Shown: piece after piece, positions 51,444 through 59,999 of the stretch | How the letters are laid out: each line of letters starts with the position of its first letter | How positions within the stretch are numbered: the first letter of the stretch is position 1 | DNA from: JAGNGI01 sp035448825 | GTDB taxonomy: Bacteria > Fidelibacterota > UBA2242 | DNA: 64,000 bases | NCBI GenBank assembly: GCA_035448825.1 | Contig: DAOTJS010000008.1 | Location: 25,468-89,467, forward strand | Direction: 5' to 3' | Program-made: the position numbers and the translations under genes | The notes under the pieces: model-generated | What the model saw: only the letters and a program-made list of their open reading frames with translations | What the model was told of the DNA's origin: nothing | The model's database searches: none

Positions 51444-52343
51444 TTACTTATGATTTTGCTTTAGGTTGGCGATTTCCCACGGCAAGATAATACGGCCGGG
51501 GGTATTTAACTCAGGGCGCACTCGCATAAAACATAATCCGGCGTACTGGTTTTGGGATTGAATTTTTGGAACCCATTCCGCAAACGGAGTTTCGAGAGTG
51601 GTCATTTTACGGCTGGAAGATTCGCGAACGAACAACTTCCCATTTTTGATGACCGCAATAAGCATATGGGCTGAAAAGATGTCGCTCTTGTTGGCGAAAA
51701 TTAACGCCAGAATATCACCATTGCGGATATTATTTTCGACTTGAAACAGATATTCCTTGGGCACATATTCAAGAGTAATAGTACGGTCGGGCTTGACATA
51801 GCGCAAATCGGTAAGGCCTTTGTCCTCGAAAAACTTGCGATGCGAAATTGTCCGCGTCGTTTGTTGAATGTACTGACCGCCAACCTGCCGCGAAACGTCT
51901 TCCAAGAGCCAGCTATTTTCGGGTAACCAATCAGCCATCGTATAATGGTTCCGCGTGCGCATTCCGATAATGCCATTCTGGTAGCGAATTTGCTGGAGAT
52001 TATTGAAAAAATTGTCCCAGCTGTCGGAAATTGAGAGCGCCAAAACGTGTTCGCAGAAAACCATACAATTAGTTTCCCTGAAATTAACTAACGGCCAGGG
52101 TTCATAAAGGGCATAAGGACCATCACCGGTGCAATTTTGATTGTACGGCATACCGAGAAATTTTTCGGAGTAAAGACTTATGCGTTCGGTTATAGTCAAA
52201 TTCAGAGCGCTGACAGTTGTTAAAAGGCTGTCAATTTCTCGATTGCTCATTTGATAAAATGGCTTTCCTTCACCCAACAATTCGGAAATAAATACACTGA
52301 GGGAAAAAACCAATGAAATTTTAGCTCGGGTAGTTTTTTTCAT
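51444..52343 (-). CDS. DUF1460 protein (NlpC/P60-related amidase-like)
   Basis: An exported protein of about 299 residues of the DUF1460 family (PF07313), which has an NlpC/P60-like fold and is related to peptidoglycan endopeptidases/amidases. The core reads YNQNCTGDGPYALYEPWPLVNFRETNCMVFCEHVLALSIS, with the candidate nucleophile Cys in TNCMVF and His in RTRNHYTMADW. An N-terminal hydrophobic segment (AKISLVFSLSVFISELLG) acts as an export signal. The start is ATG 52343 with GGAG five bases upstream; an in-frame ATG at 52358 lies before that site. It should act in the periplasm on cell-wall peptides. Confidence 0.8.
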   Translation of the reverse strand: MKKTTRAKISLVFSLSVFISELLGEGKPFYQMSNREIDSLLTTVSALNLTITERISLYSEKFLGMPYNQNCTGDGPYALYEPWPLVNFRETNCMVFCEHVLALSISDSWDNFFNNLQQIRYQNGIIGMRTRNHYTMADWLPENSWLLEDVSRQVGGQYIQQTTRTISHRKFFEDKGLTDLRYVKPDRTITLEYVPKEYLFQVENNIRNGDILALIFANKSDIFSAHMLIAVIKNGKLFVRESSSRKMTTLETPFAEWVPKIQSQNQYAGLCFMRVRPELNTPGRIILPWEIANLKQNHK

Positions 52344-52474
52344 ATATTTACTCCGCAAAAAAGCTTAGAAAACGGTCGAATTTACGGTCTTGATTACGAA
52401 ATGCAAATAATTGCAGTCTCAATTATTTTCTAATCAGCGCGATTTAAAAAGGATCACGAAAATGGATTTTGCCT

Positions 52475-53725
52475 CTAATCCAGCGAATGGAGCACTAACC
52501 CGCTTCTCAATTTGGGTTCGAACCAAGTGGATTTAGGCGGCATAATTTTTCCGGAGTCCGCAATTGCCATAAGTTGTTCAACTGAGATTGGGTAAAGGGC
52601 AAAGGCTACCGCCATTTCACCAGAATCAACGCGTTTTTCAAGTTCTTCCAAGCCGCGGTTTCCGCCGACAAAATCGAGGCGTTTATCGGTGCGTGGATCG
52701 TCAATTCCGAGCACGGGCTTGAGCAGGTTATTTTGCAAAATCGAAACGTCCAAACCGGCGACCGGGTCATTGGCATCGAAAGTTCCAGGTTTTGCAATTA
52801 AGGTGTACCAATGCTTGTTTAGATACATAGCGAAGTGGTTGGGTGCGGAAGGCTTGGCGCAGTTGGCGCATTCGGCCGGTTCGACTACGAACTTCTCTCT
52901 AACTTTATTATGAAATTCATCTTCCGTCAAATGATTCAAATCCTTTACAATGCGATTATATTCCAGAATGTGGAGCTGGTTATGTGGGAAAAAAGTGGCT
53001 AAAAACCAGTTATATTCCTCATTGCCGGTATGGTGTGGATTGCGTTCGCGTCGCATTTTTGCGACTAAAACGGCGGACTTGGCGCGATGATGACCATCGG
53101 CAATATAGCAGTGTGGAAGCTGGCTGAAATGATTGATTAGTTTGATGATATTTTCCCGGTCATTGACTAGCCAAAAAGTATGCTGAATTCCGTCCACAGC
53201 GGTAAAATCATATTCCGGCTGATTTTCGGTTACGATTTGGTGAATTATGATATCAATAGCCGGTTTAGCCCGATAAGTTAAAAATACCGGACCGGTATTG
53301 ACATTAGTATATTCGAGATGCTTTGTCCGATCGAGTTCCTTATCCTGACGAGTCAATTCGTGGATTTTGATTTTTCCCTTCAGATAGTCATTTACATTAG
53401 CGGTGGCAATCAATCCATACTGGTGATGTTTATCCAATATCTGGCGATAGACATAAAGCATTTCGGTCGTATCGCGAAAGAGCCAGCCCTTGGCAAGCAT
53501 AGCATCTAAATTTTCACGAGCTTTCTGATAGACTTTTTCATCATAGGGATCGGTTTCGGGCGGTAAATCTATCTCCGCTTTACTGACATGCAGAAAAGAA
53601 TAAGGATTATCAGCAGCTAACTTCCGGGCTTCTTCCGAATTGATAACGTCATAAGGGAGGGCAGCGATTTTATCCGCCAATTCCTTAACCGGCCGAATAC
53701 CACGGAAAGGTTTTATCATTACCAT
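52475..53725 (-). CDS. DUF1015 family protein
   Basis: A cytoplasmic protein of 416 residues matching DUF1015 along its length: MIKPFRGIRPVKELADKIAALPYDVINSEEARKLAADNPYSFLHVSKAEIDLP, ARENLDAMLAKGWLFRDT, and CYIADGHHRAKSAVLVAK. The DGHHR motif resembles the phosphotransfer motif of ParB-like kinases. The gene lies 8 bases after serA and is also downstream of the class V aminotransferase gene. DUF1015 genes often sit next to serine-biosynthesis genes. A role in serine metabolism is suggested by this, but the biochemistry is unknown. Confidence 0.85.
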   Translation of the reverse strand: MVMIKPFRGIRPVKELADKIAALPYDVINSEEARKLAADNPYSFLHVSKAEIDLPPETDPYDEKVYQKARENLDAMLAKGWLFRDTTEMLYVYRQILDKHHQYGLIATANVNDYLKGKIKIHELTRQDKELDRTKHLEYTNVNTGPVFLTYRAKPAIDIIIHQIVTENQPEYDFTAVDGIQHTFWLVNDRENIIKLINHFSQLPHCYIADGHHRAKSAVLVAKMRRERNPHHTGNEEYNWFLATFFPHNQLHILEYNRIVKDLNHLTEDEFHNKVREKFVVEPAECANCAKPSAPNHFAMYLNKHWYTLIAKPGTFDANDPVAGLDVSILQNNLLKPVLGIDDPRTDKRLDFVGGNRGLEELEKRVDSGEMAVAFALYPISVEQLMAIADSGKIMPPKSTWFEPKLRSGLVLHSLD

Positions 53726-53733
53726 ATAAATTC

Positions 53734-54633
53734 CTACAGAGTCCCGATATATTCCACAATTCGATGAGCGATTTCGGCACCGACGCGTTCCTGAGCTTCA
53801 ATTGTACTCGCACCAATATGCGGCGTACAGGAAACTCGCGGATGTTGAAGTAATTCCAGATTCTGCGGCGGTTCTTCGGCAAAAACGTCCAGCCCGGCGC
53901 CGCCGATTTGACCGGAATTCAAACCGGCCAGCAAAGCTTTTTCATCAATAGCATTGCCGCGGGCGCAATTGACGATATAGACACCGCGTTTCATCGCCGC
54001 GATCTCTTTTTCGGTAATAAGCGGCTGATCCGTTTTCGGTGTATGGAGTGTAATAAAATCCGACTCCTTCAATAATGTTTCAAAATCAACCACCCTTACC
54101 GTCGGTTCAGTATTGACTGTTGCGACGTCATAAACCAAAACGTGCATACCCCAGGCAATCGCCAGATGAGATACGATTTTACCAATGCGTCCGAAACCAA
54201 TAATGCCAATCGTCTTGCCAGCTAATTCGATGCCGTTACCGAAGGTTTTCTTTTCCCAGCGACCTTCGCGCAAGGAGATCGTCGCCGGTGTAATGAAACG
54301 AGCCAGGGCAAGCAGGTGCGCAAAGACTAATTCCGCTACCGAATGCGAGTTGGCGCCGGGGGCATTCAAAACGGCGATTCCTTTGGCCCGAGCGTACTGA
54401 TGATCAATATTGTCTATACCCGTTCCCGCTCGAGCAATTAATTTAAGGTTTTTGCCGGAGTCAATCACAGCTTGCGGCACTTTAGTCGCAGAGCGCACGA
54501 TGATTCCGTCAAATTCTGGAATAACTTTAATCAAATCATCCGCTTCATAATGTTTGACAACCAAATCAAGCCCGGCTTCTTTTAATATATTTTGGGCTCT
54601 TTGATCCAGGCCGTCGGCGATTAATATTTTCAT
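53734..54633 (-). CDS. serA: D-3-phosphoglycerate dehydrogenase, short form
   Basis: Catalyses the first step of serine synthesis (3-phosphoglycerate to 3-phosphohydroxypyruvate). The protein of 299 residues lacks the ASB and ACT domains found in long SerA, so serine feedback through ACT is not expected. Key parts: IVRSATKVPQAVIDSGKNLKLIARAGTGIDNID, GKTIGIIGFGRIGKIVSHLAIAWGMHVLVYDV (NAD-binding), FITLHTPKTD, VYIVNCARGNAIDEKALL, GAGLDVFAEEPP and the catalytic His in TPHIGAST. The start is ATG 54633 with AAAGGAAA upstream. It lies between the class V aminotransferase and DUF1015 genes. Confidence 0.93.
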   Translation of the reverse strand: MKILIADGLDQRAQNILKEAGLDLVVKHYEADDLIKVIPEFDGIIVRSATKVPQAVIDSGKNLKLIARAGTGIDNIDHQYARAKGIAVLNAPGANSHSVAELVFAHLLALARFITPATISLREGRWEKKTFGNGIELAGKTIGIIGFGRIGKIVSHLAIAWGMHVLVYDVATVNTEPTVRVVDFETLLKESDFITLHTPKTDQPLITEKEIAAMKRGVYIVNCARGNAIDEKALLAGLNSGQIGGAGLDVFAEEPPQNLELLQHPRVSCTPHIGASTIEAQERVGAEIAHRIVEYIGTL

Positions 54634-54656
54634 ATTTTCCTTTCTGGTCAAGATTT

Positions 54657-55733
54657 TTACATTTGGGCGACTATTGTGTCAATGAGCATCAACAAGGCCT
54701 TTAATTCATCAATGGTGCGTTCCGCCATATGGGCGATGCGGAAAGTCTTTTCTTTCAGTTCGCCATAGCCATTGGAAATCTGGTAACCGGCTTCACCAAG
54801 TTTCTTGTTCAAATCGGCCACCGAAATACCGCGCGTATTCGTAATCGTTGTCAACGTCACCGATTCATATCCGGTTTGCGGGAAGACGGCAAAGTTTTCT
54901 CTTGCCCAAGCGCGCGTTACTTTGGCCATTTCCAGATGGCGAGCATAGCGTTTTTCCAAACCCTCGACGTTCAGAATATAATCCAACTGCAGATCGAGAG
55001 CGAACATATGCGACAGTGACGGCGTAGATGGATATTGGTAATCTTTTTTGATTAAATAATCATAGAGCTCGACCAGATCGAGATACGCACCGCGAAACGA
55101 CACCGTGCGAGCATGTTCCAGCGCGCGCTGGCTAACCGAGCAGATTGACATTCCGGGTGGCAGACCAATACACTTCTGCGTGGAAGTGATGCAAACGTCA
55201 ATACCCAGTTCATCTACCGGAATTTTAATGCCACCCATCGAAGAAACCGCATCTACCAACCAGTAAACATCGGGATACTTGCGTTTGACTTCGGCAATTT
55301 CAGCCACCGGGTTCATCAAACCGGTCGAGGTTTCATTGTGGGTAATCGTGAAAACATCGTATTTCCCGGTCGCAAGATATTGATCAACAACCTCCGGCAA
55401 AGTTGGATAACCCGGTTCGGCCTTCACCAGATCGTAGGGAACGTTGTTGGCTTTAGCCAGAGCCGCCCAGCGATCACCGAAGGCGCCGACGGAGAATACC
55501 ACCGCCCTTTTGGCAGTGCAAGAACGAATTGAGCCTTCCATCAGTCCAGTGCCAGACGAAGTCGAAAGTAAAATGGGATTCTGAGTAAAGAACAACTTCT
55601 GCAATTTTTCCGAGATACGCCTTTGCAGAGCGGAAGCGTCTTTGGAACGGTGCCCGATCATAGGCGTAGCCATAGCCTGCAAAACTTCAGGCCGAACGTC
55701 AACCGGACCAGGAATAAATAATTTTTTATGCAT
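54657..55733 (-). CDS. Class V aminotransferase (SerC-type role)
   Basis: A PLP-dependent aminotransferase of 358 residues of the alanine-glyoxylate/serine-pyruvate family: FIPGPVDVRPEVLQAMATPMIGHRSKD, LLSTSSGTGLMEGSIRSC, FTITHNETSTGLMNPVAEIAE, WLVDAVSSMGG and the PLP lysine in ITSTQKCIGLPPGM. In a serA operon it is expected to make phosphoserine from 3-phosphohydroxypyruvate, as in Thermotoga-type and archaeal serine pathways. The start is ATG 55733 with a perfect AGGAGGT 7 bases upstream. A gene for SerB is not seen here. Confidence 0.9.
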   Translation of the reverse strand: MHKKLFIPGPVDVRPEVLQAMATPMIGHRSKDASALQRRISEKLQKLFFTQNPILLSTSSGTGLMEGSIRSCTAKRAVVFSVGAFGDRWAALAKANNVPYDLVKAEPGYPTLPEVVDQYLATGKYDVFTITHNETSTGLMNPVAEIAEVKRKYPDVYWLVDAVSSMGGIKIPVDELGIDVCITSTQKCIGLPPGMSICSVSQRALEHARTVSFRGAYLDLVELYDYLIKKDYQYPSTPSLSHMFALDLQLDYILNVEGLEKRYARHLEMAKVTRAWARENFAVFPQTGYESVTLTTITNTRGISVADLNKKLGEAGYQISNGYGELKEKTFRIAHMAERTIDELKALLMLIDTIVAQM

Positions 55734-56127
55734 TGTGCGACCTCCTTTAGTTACAAGTTCAAAACTTTTAAATTGCCTCGCATTGAACTGCTCCAATTGC
55801 AAATTAACATCCAAATTTTAATACTTCACAAAAGTCTCTATTGAATATACATAGAAAATCGGAAAAGCACCTTAAGTATTCATTCTTAAAACTAATAAAT
55901 CACCGACTGGCTGTTGTCAGTTTTAGGAAAAGAGATATGCTAAATTATTTGACTTTTTACTCCACAAATCAAATGAAATCAGCCTTTATTCGGCCGACTT
56001 AACAAAGCCTCTATGGCTGGTGGCATTACATTTGATAAAAAAATTAAGGATTAGTGTTAATTGAAGGTTAAATTAGCCGAAGCAAGCCGATCAGGTTTGC
56101 CGGTTAAATGAAAAAAAGAGGAGAATA
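55734..56127. other. Divergent promoter region, no gene seen
   Basis: About 390 AT-rich bases separate the class V aminotransferase gene (minus) from ilvE (plus). The region must carry both promoters, but I see no convincing -35/-10 pair (TTGACT near 55949 lacks a matching -10). There is no leader peptide or terminator resembling the his attenuator and no riboswitch that I can recognise. Confidence 0.5.
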
Positions 56128-57156
56128 ATGAACCCAAAAACAATCGAATGGAGTAAACTTGAATTTAAATATTCCTACACGCCTTATCGTTTTCAAGCTC
56201 ATTGGAAGGATGGGCGCTGGGATGCTGGTCAATTAGTCACTGATAAAAATATAACTATTGAAGAAGGTTCGACCTGTTTGCATTATGGCCAGGAAGTTTT
56301 TGAAGGTATGAAAGCTCAACGAACTCGTGACGGACGGGTTATGCTTTTTCGCCCGCGCGATAATGCCGCTCGTCTTCGTCGCTCAGCCGCCCGCCTGCTG
56401 ATGGCTGAAGTGCCGGAAGATTTATTCATGAAAGGTGTAATTGAAACTGTCAAAGCAAACCTGGATTATGTTCCGCCTTACGGCACTGGCGCATCTTTAT
56501 ACATTCGCCCATATCAAATCGGCGTCGGCGATAATCTTGGAGTCAAACCGGCTCCTGAATATCTATTTTCGGTTTTCGTTTGCCCGGTTGGGCCTTATTT
56601 CAAATCCGGATTCCAAACCGTTAAAGTGAAGGTTGAAGAGTACTATGATCGAGTGGCGCAACACGGCGTTGGTCAGGCTAAAACCGGCGGTAATTATGCC
56701 GCTTCGCTCCTGCCGCTGAAAATTGCCCACGATGAAGGTTATAATGAGCTCGTCTATCTCGATCCCGTCGAACACAAATATTTCGAAGAAATCAGTTCGT
56801 CGAATATTTTCTTTGTCTTTAAAGACGGTAGTCTGGCGACTCCGAAGTCGGAATCAATTCTGGAAAGTATTACACGTCTGTCATTGGTCAAGGTAGCGCG
56901 CGAAGAATTCGGTCTAAATATGATAGAACGTCGCATCAGTATTGATGAAATCGAAAATTTCACCGAGGTTGGCGCTTGTGGCACGGCAGCGGTCATCACC
57001 CCGATCGGCAGTCTCGGGCATCGTGGCAAGCTCTATAAATTTTACGCCGACGGCAAGGAAGCCGGCCCAATCACGACTAAATTATACAAACACTTGACCG
57101 CCTACCAAGTTGGCGACGTCCCCGATAGATTCGGCTGGCTGGAAGAAATTAAATAA
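56128..57156 (+). CDS. ilvE: Branched-chain amino acid aminotransferase
   Basis: PLP fold-type IV transaminase for leucine, isoleucine and valine (either direction). The 342 residues match the BCAT II/IlvE group: CLHYGQEVFEGMKAQRTRDGRVMLFRPRDNAARLRRSAARL, YIRPYQIGVGDNLGVKPAPEYLFSVFVCPVGPYF, GVGQAKTGGNYAASLLPLKIAHDEGY (PLP lysine in AKTGGNY) and EVGACGTAAVITPIGSLGHRGKLYKF. AGAGGAG precedes the ATG. It begins the 2-oxoacid cluster running to the window end. Confidence 0.97.
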   Translation: MNPKTIEWSKLEFKYSYTPYRFQAHWKDGRWDAGQLVTDKNITIEEGSTCLHYGQEVFEGMKAQRTRDGRVMLFRPRDNAARLRRSAARLLMAEVPEDLFMKGVIETVKANLDYVPPYGTGASLYIRPYQIGVGDNLGVKPAPEYLFSVFVCPVGPYFKSGFQTVKVKVEEYYDRVAQHGVGQAKTGGNYAASLLPLKIAHDEGYNELVYLDPVEHKYFEEISSSNIFFVFKDGSLATPKSESILESITRLSLVKVAREEFGLNMIERRISIDEIENFTEVGACGTAAVITPIGSLGHRGKLYKFYADGKEAGPITTKLYKHLTAYQVGDVPDRFGWLEEIK

Positions 57157-57173
57157 ATTGGCAGAGGTTATAG

Positions 57174-57533
57174 ATGACAAACGATAATTTCAAATGGGAA
57201 GACCTTGACAAAGACGGGCTGACTTATTTAATGGAAAATCGTAAGGAAGTTTTGCGAAATTATCAGAAAATGATCAATTCACTGGGAAATCACCTTGATG
57301 AAAAAACCCGTCAATTGATAATGCTGGCAATTCAGATTAACAGTCCGTCACCGGAAGCCATTAAAATCATTTTGCCGAAAGCAATTCGCGCCGGTGCTAC
57401 CCGCGATGAAATCATTGATACTTTGATTCTGACCGCACCGGTTGTCGGACTATCTACCGTTTTAAAAATGATCTCATTTACCTTGAAAGAGTTTGAAACT
57501 CTGGCCGACGTTTTCATTAATCCTAATCAATAA
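57174..57533 (+). CDS. Carboxymuconolactone decarboxylase-like protein lacking CxxC
   Basis: A small helical protein of 119 residues with a CMD/AhpD-like fold (LDEKTRQLIMLAIQINSPSPEAIKIILPKAIRAGATRDEIIDTLILTAPVVGLSTVLKMI). The redox CxxC and the following His of AhpD are absent, and there are no cysteines at all, so peroxidase-reductant activity is not expected. It starts 18 bases after ilvE and is probably in the same operon. Function unknown. Confidence 0.75.
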   Translation: MTNDNFKWEDLDKDGLTYLMENRKEVLRNYQKMINSLGNHLDEKTRQLIMLAIQINSPSPEAIKIILPKAIRAGATRDEIIDTLILTAPVVGLSTVLKMISFTLKEFETLADVFINPNQ

Positions 57534-57630
57534 ATCTGGAGAATATTCCTGAGTTCTGAATTAATTACCGGAATAATTAATTCCACTCACCTAAGGCTCA
57601 ACAAAATCAATTAATTAAAAAGAAAAAACG

Positions 57631-58509
57631 ATGAATCAAATAATCAAAGCAGAGTTCATTGCACCGGACATTAAAAGATTTATAATTTCGGCGCCGCTAA
57701 TTGCCCGGAAAGCCCAACCCGGCCAATTCGTGATTTTACGAGTTTGGGAAAAGGGTGAACGAATTCCGATCACAATTGTTGACAGCGACCTTGAACAAGG
57801 CACGATCACCTTGATTATTCAAGGAGTCGGCAAAACTACCCGTCAGATGAACTTATTGAAAAGCGGCGATTACCTTCACGATCTTGTTGGGCCTCTCGGA
57901 CGAGCTACACACATCGAAAATTATGGCTTGGCGGTTTGCGTTGGCGGTGGAGTGGGTACGGCGGAAGCGCTGCCGATCGCCAAAGCCTTGAAAAACGCCG
58001 GCAACACCGTTATGGCGATTATCGGCGCTCGCACCAAAGATTTAGTCATTTGTGAAACCGAAATGCGCGCCATCTGTGACGAAGTATTCATCACCACCGA
58101 CGATGGCAGTTATGGCCAGCCTGGTTTAGTTACGGATGTTTTAAAAACTATTATAGCTCGCGAACGCAAACCGGACTTCGTGCTCGCAGTCGGTCCACTT
58201 CCGATGATGCGCGCCGTATCGGAAGTAACCCGCCCATCCGCTATCAAAACTATGGTGTCACTCAATAGCATTATGGTTGACGGAACCGGAATGTGTGGCG
58301 GTTGCCGGGCGTCGGTCGGTGGCAAGACGGTGTTCGTCTGTGTGGATGGCCCGGAATTTGACGCTCATCAGGTTAATTTTGAGGAATTGGCCCACCGCCA
58401 AAAACAATTTACCGCTCAGGAAAAAATTTCTGCCGATATTCTAAATACCGAACCGGATAAGGTTCTCCATCAGTGCCGATTATCAAAAGTCATTAACGAA
58501 ACCAGTTAA
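57631..58509 (+). CDS. NfnA-type ferredoxin:NADP oxidoreductase subunit
   Basis: The smaller flavoprotein (292 residues) of the NADH-dependent ferredoxin:NADP oxidoreductase NfnAB, also annotated as sulfide dehydrogenase subunit SudB. It has an FAD-binding domain (about 1-95, GQFVILRVWEKGERIPITIVD), an NAD-binding domain (about 97-220, VCVGGGVGTAEALPIAKAL), and a [2Fe-2S] cysteine cluster near 228-243 (GTGMCGGCRASVGGKTVFVCVDGPEFD). It lies just before the NfnB-type gene; together they carry out electron-bifurcating reduction of NADP with reduced ferredoxin and NADH. The pair assignment is by family and position. Confidence 0.88.
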   Translation: MNQIIKAEFIAPDIKRFIISAPLIARKAQPGQFVILRVWEKGERIPITIVDSDLEQGTITLIIQGVGKTTRQMNLLKSGDYLHDLVGPLGRATHIENYGLAVCVGGGVGTAEALPIAKALKNAGNTVMAIIGARTKDLVICETEMRAICDEVFITTDDGSYGQPGLVTDVLKTIIARERKPDFVLAVGPLPMMRAVSEVTRPSAIKTMVSLNSIMVDGTGMCGGCRASVGGKTVFVCVDGPEFDAHQVNFEELAHRQKQFTAQEKISADILNTEPDKVLHQCRLSKVINETS

Positions 58510-58528
58510 TTTTGAAAAGGAAAAATCA

Positions 58529-59992
58529 GTGCCAGTGCCAAATCTCAGCAAAAAAGAACGGTTAGCGATTCCCCGTCAACAAATGCCGGAACAACCACCG
58601 GCAGAACGCATCCATAATTTCGATGAAGTCAATCTCGGCTTCGATGCCGAGACAGCCGTTAAGGAAGCCCAGCGTTGCCTCGATTGTCCCCGCCCGACTT
58701 GTATAGACGGATGTCCGGTTAGCATCAAAATCCCCGATTTCATCCGATTGATTGTTCAGCGAGATTTTGGTGAGGCGGCGCGCAAAATCAAAGAGGATAA
58801 CCTTCTGCCTGCGGTCTGTGGGCGCGTCTGCCTGCAGGAAGAACAATGTGAAAAAACCTGTGTCCTACGCGGCAAATTCGGTCCGGTTGCGATTGGCCGA
58901 CTGGAACGTTTCGTCGCTGATTATGAACGGCAAAACGGTCAACCTCAAGTCACTATTAACACGCCGCGCAATGGGAAAAAAGTTGCCATCGTCGGCTCCG
59001 GGCCTGCTGGACTGGCTTGCGCCAGCGACCTAATCAAATGGGGCTATGATGTCACGGTATTCGAAGCACTACACGAATTCGGTGGTGTTTTAATTTACGG
59101 CATTCCCGAATTTCGTCTGCCGAAAGCCATCTTGAAATACGAAATTGACAATTTGCAGAAGTTAGGGGTGCGCTTCGAAGCCAATTTCATCGTAGGGAAA
59201 ACGATGACGGTTGATGAACTTTTTCAAGTTGCCAGATTTGAGGCTGTTTTCCTGGGCGTTGGTGCGGGCTTGCCCTGGTTTATGAATATTCCTGGTGAAA
59301 ATTTAATGGGGATTTATTCCGCCAATGAATTTTTAACGCGCGTGAATTTGATGCGCGCTTATGAATTTCCCGAGGCCGATACTCCGATCAAAATTGGCAA
59401 ACAGGTGGTAGTGGTCGGTGGCGGTAATACCGCTATGGATGCGGTGCGCACTGCCAGACGTCTGGGAGCTGAGACAGCGACGATCGTTTACCGCCGCTCG
59501 GAGGTGGAAATGCCAGCCCGCTTGGAAGAAATTAAACATGCCAAAGAAGAAGGAGTCATTTTCCGAACTTTGACAAATCCAATTGAATTTCTACCGGACG
59601 AAAATGGCTGGGTGAGAGCCGCTCGCTGTTTGCAAATGGAACTCGGCGAACCCGATTCCGATGGGCGCCGACGTCCCATTCCAATTCCCAATAGTGAATT
59701 TGAAATCGCGACTGATCTAGTCATTATGGCAATTGGTAACGGTTCCAATCCGCTTATTTCCCGAACGACTCCCGATTTGCAATGTAATAAATGGGGTAAT
59801 ATTATCGTGACAGGCCAGGGCGGACGCACTTCCAAGCGAGGCGTCTTCGCCGGCGGTGATATTGTAACTGGTGGCGCAACCGTTATTCTGGCGATGGGCG
59901 CTGGACGTGCCGCCGCTCGCTCCATTGACGAATACCTCAAAACCGGAATATGGGAAACTGAGCCGGAATCAACCGGTGAAAATAAAACTTAG
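58529..59992 (+). CDS. NfnB-type FAD/NAD(P) oxidoreductase (GltD-like)
   Basis: The larger flavoprotein of NfnAB, 487 residues, homologous to the small subunit of glutamate synthase. An N-terminal [4Fe-4S] domain has clustered cysteines (RCLDCPRPTCIDGCPVSI, CGRVCLQEEQCEKTCVLR), followed by FAD-binding GKKVAIVGSGPAGLACASDLIKWGYDVTVFE, NADP-binding GKQVVVVGGGNTAMDAVRTARRLGAE and the C-terminal GVFAGGDIVTGGATVILAMGAGRAAA. The start is GTG 58529. A glutamate synthase large subunit is absent here, so the Nfn role is more likely than GltD. Confidence 0.9.
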   Translation: MPVPNLSKKERLAIPRQQMPEQPPAERIHNFDEVNLGFDAETAVKEAQRCLDCPRPTCIDGCPVSIKIPDFIRLIVQRDFGEAARKIKEDNLLPAVCGRVCLQEEQCEKTCVLRGKFGPVAIGRLERFVADYERQNGQPQVTINTPRNGKKVAIVGSGPAGLACASDLIKWGYDVTVFEALHEFGGVLIYGIPEFRLPKAILKYEIDNLQKLGVRFEANFIVGKTMTVDELFQVARFEAVFLGVGAGLPWFMNIPGENLMGIYSANEFLTRVNLMRAYEFPEADTPIKIGKQVVVVGGGNTAMDAVRTARRLGAETATIVYRRSEVEMPARLEEIKHAKEEGVIFRTLTNPIEFLPDENGWVRAARCLQMELGEPDSDGRRRPIPIPNSEFEIATDLVIMAIGNGSNPLISRTTPDLQCNKWGNIIVTGQGGRTSKRGVFAGGDIVTGGATVILAMGAGRAAARSIDEYLKTGIWETEPESTGENKT

Positions 59993-59999
59993 AGGAAAT

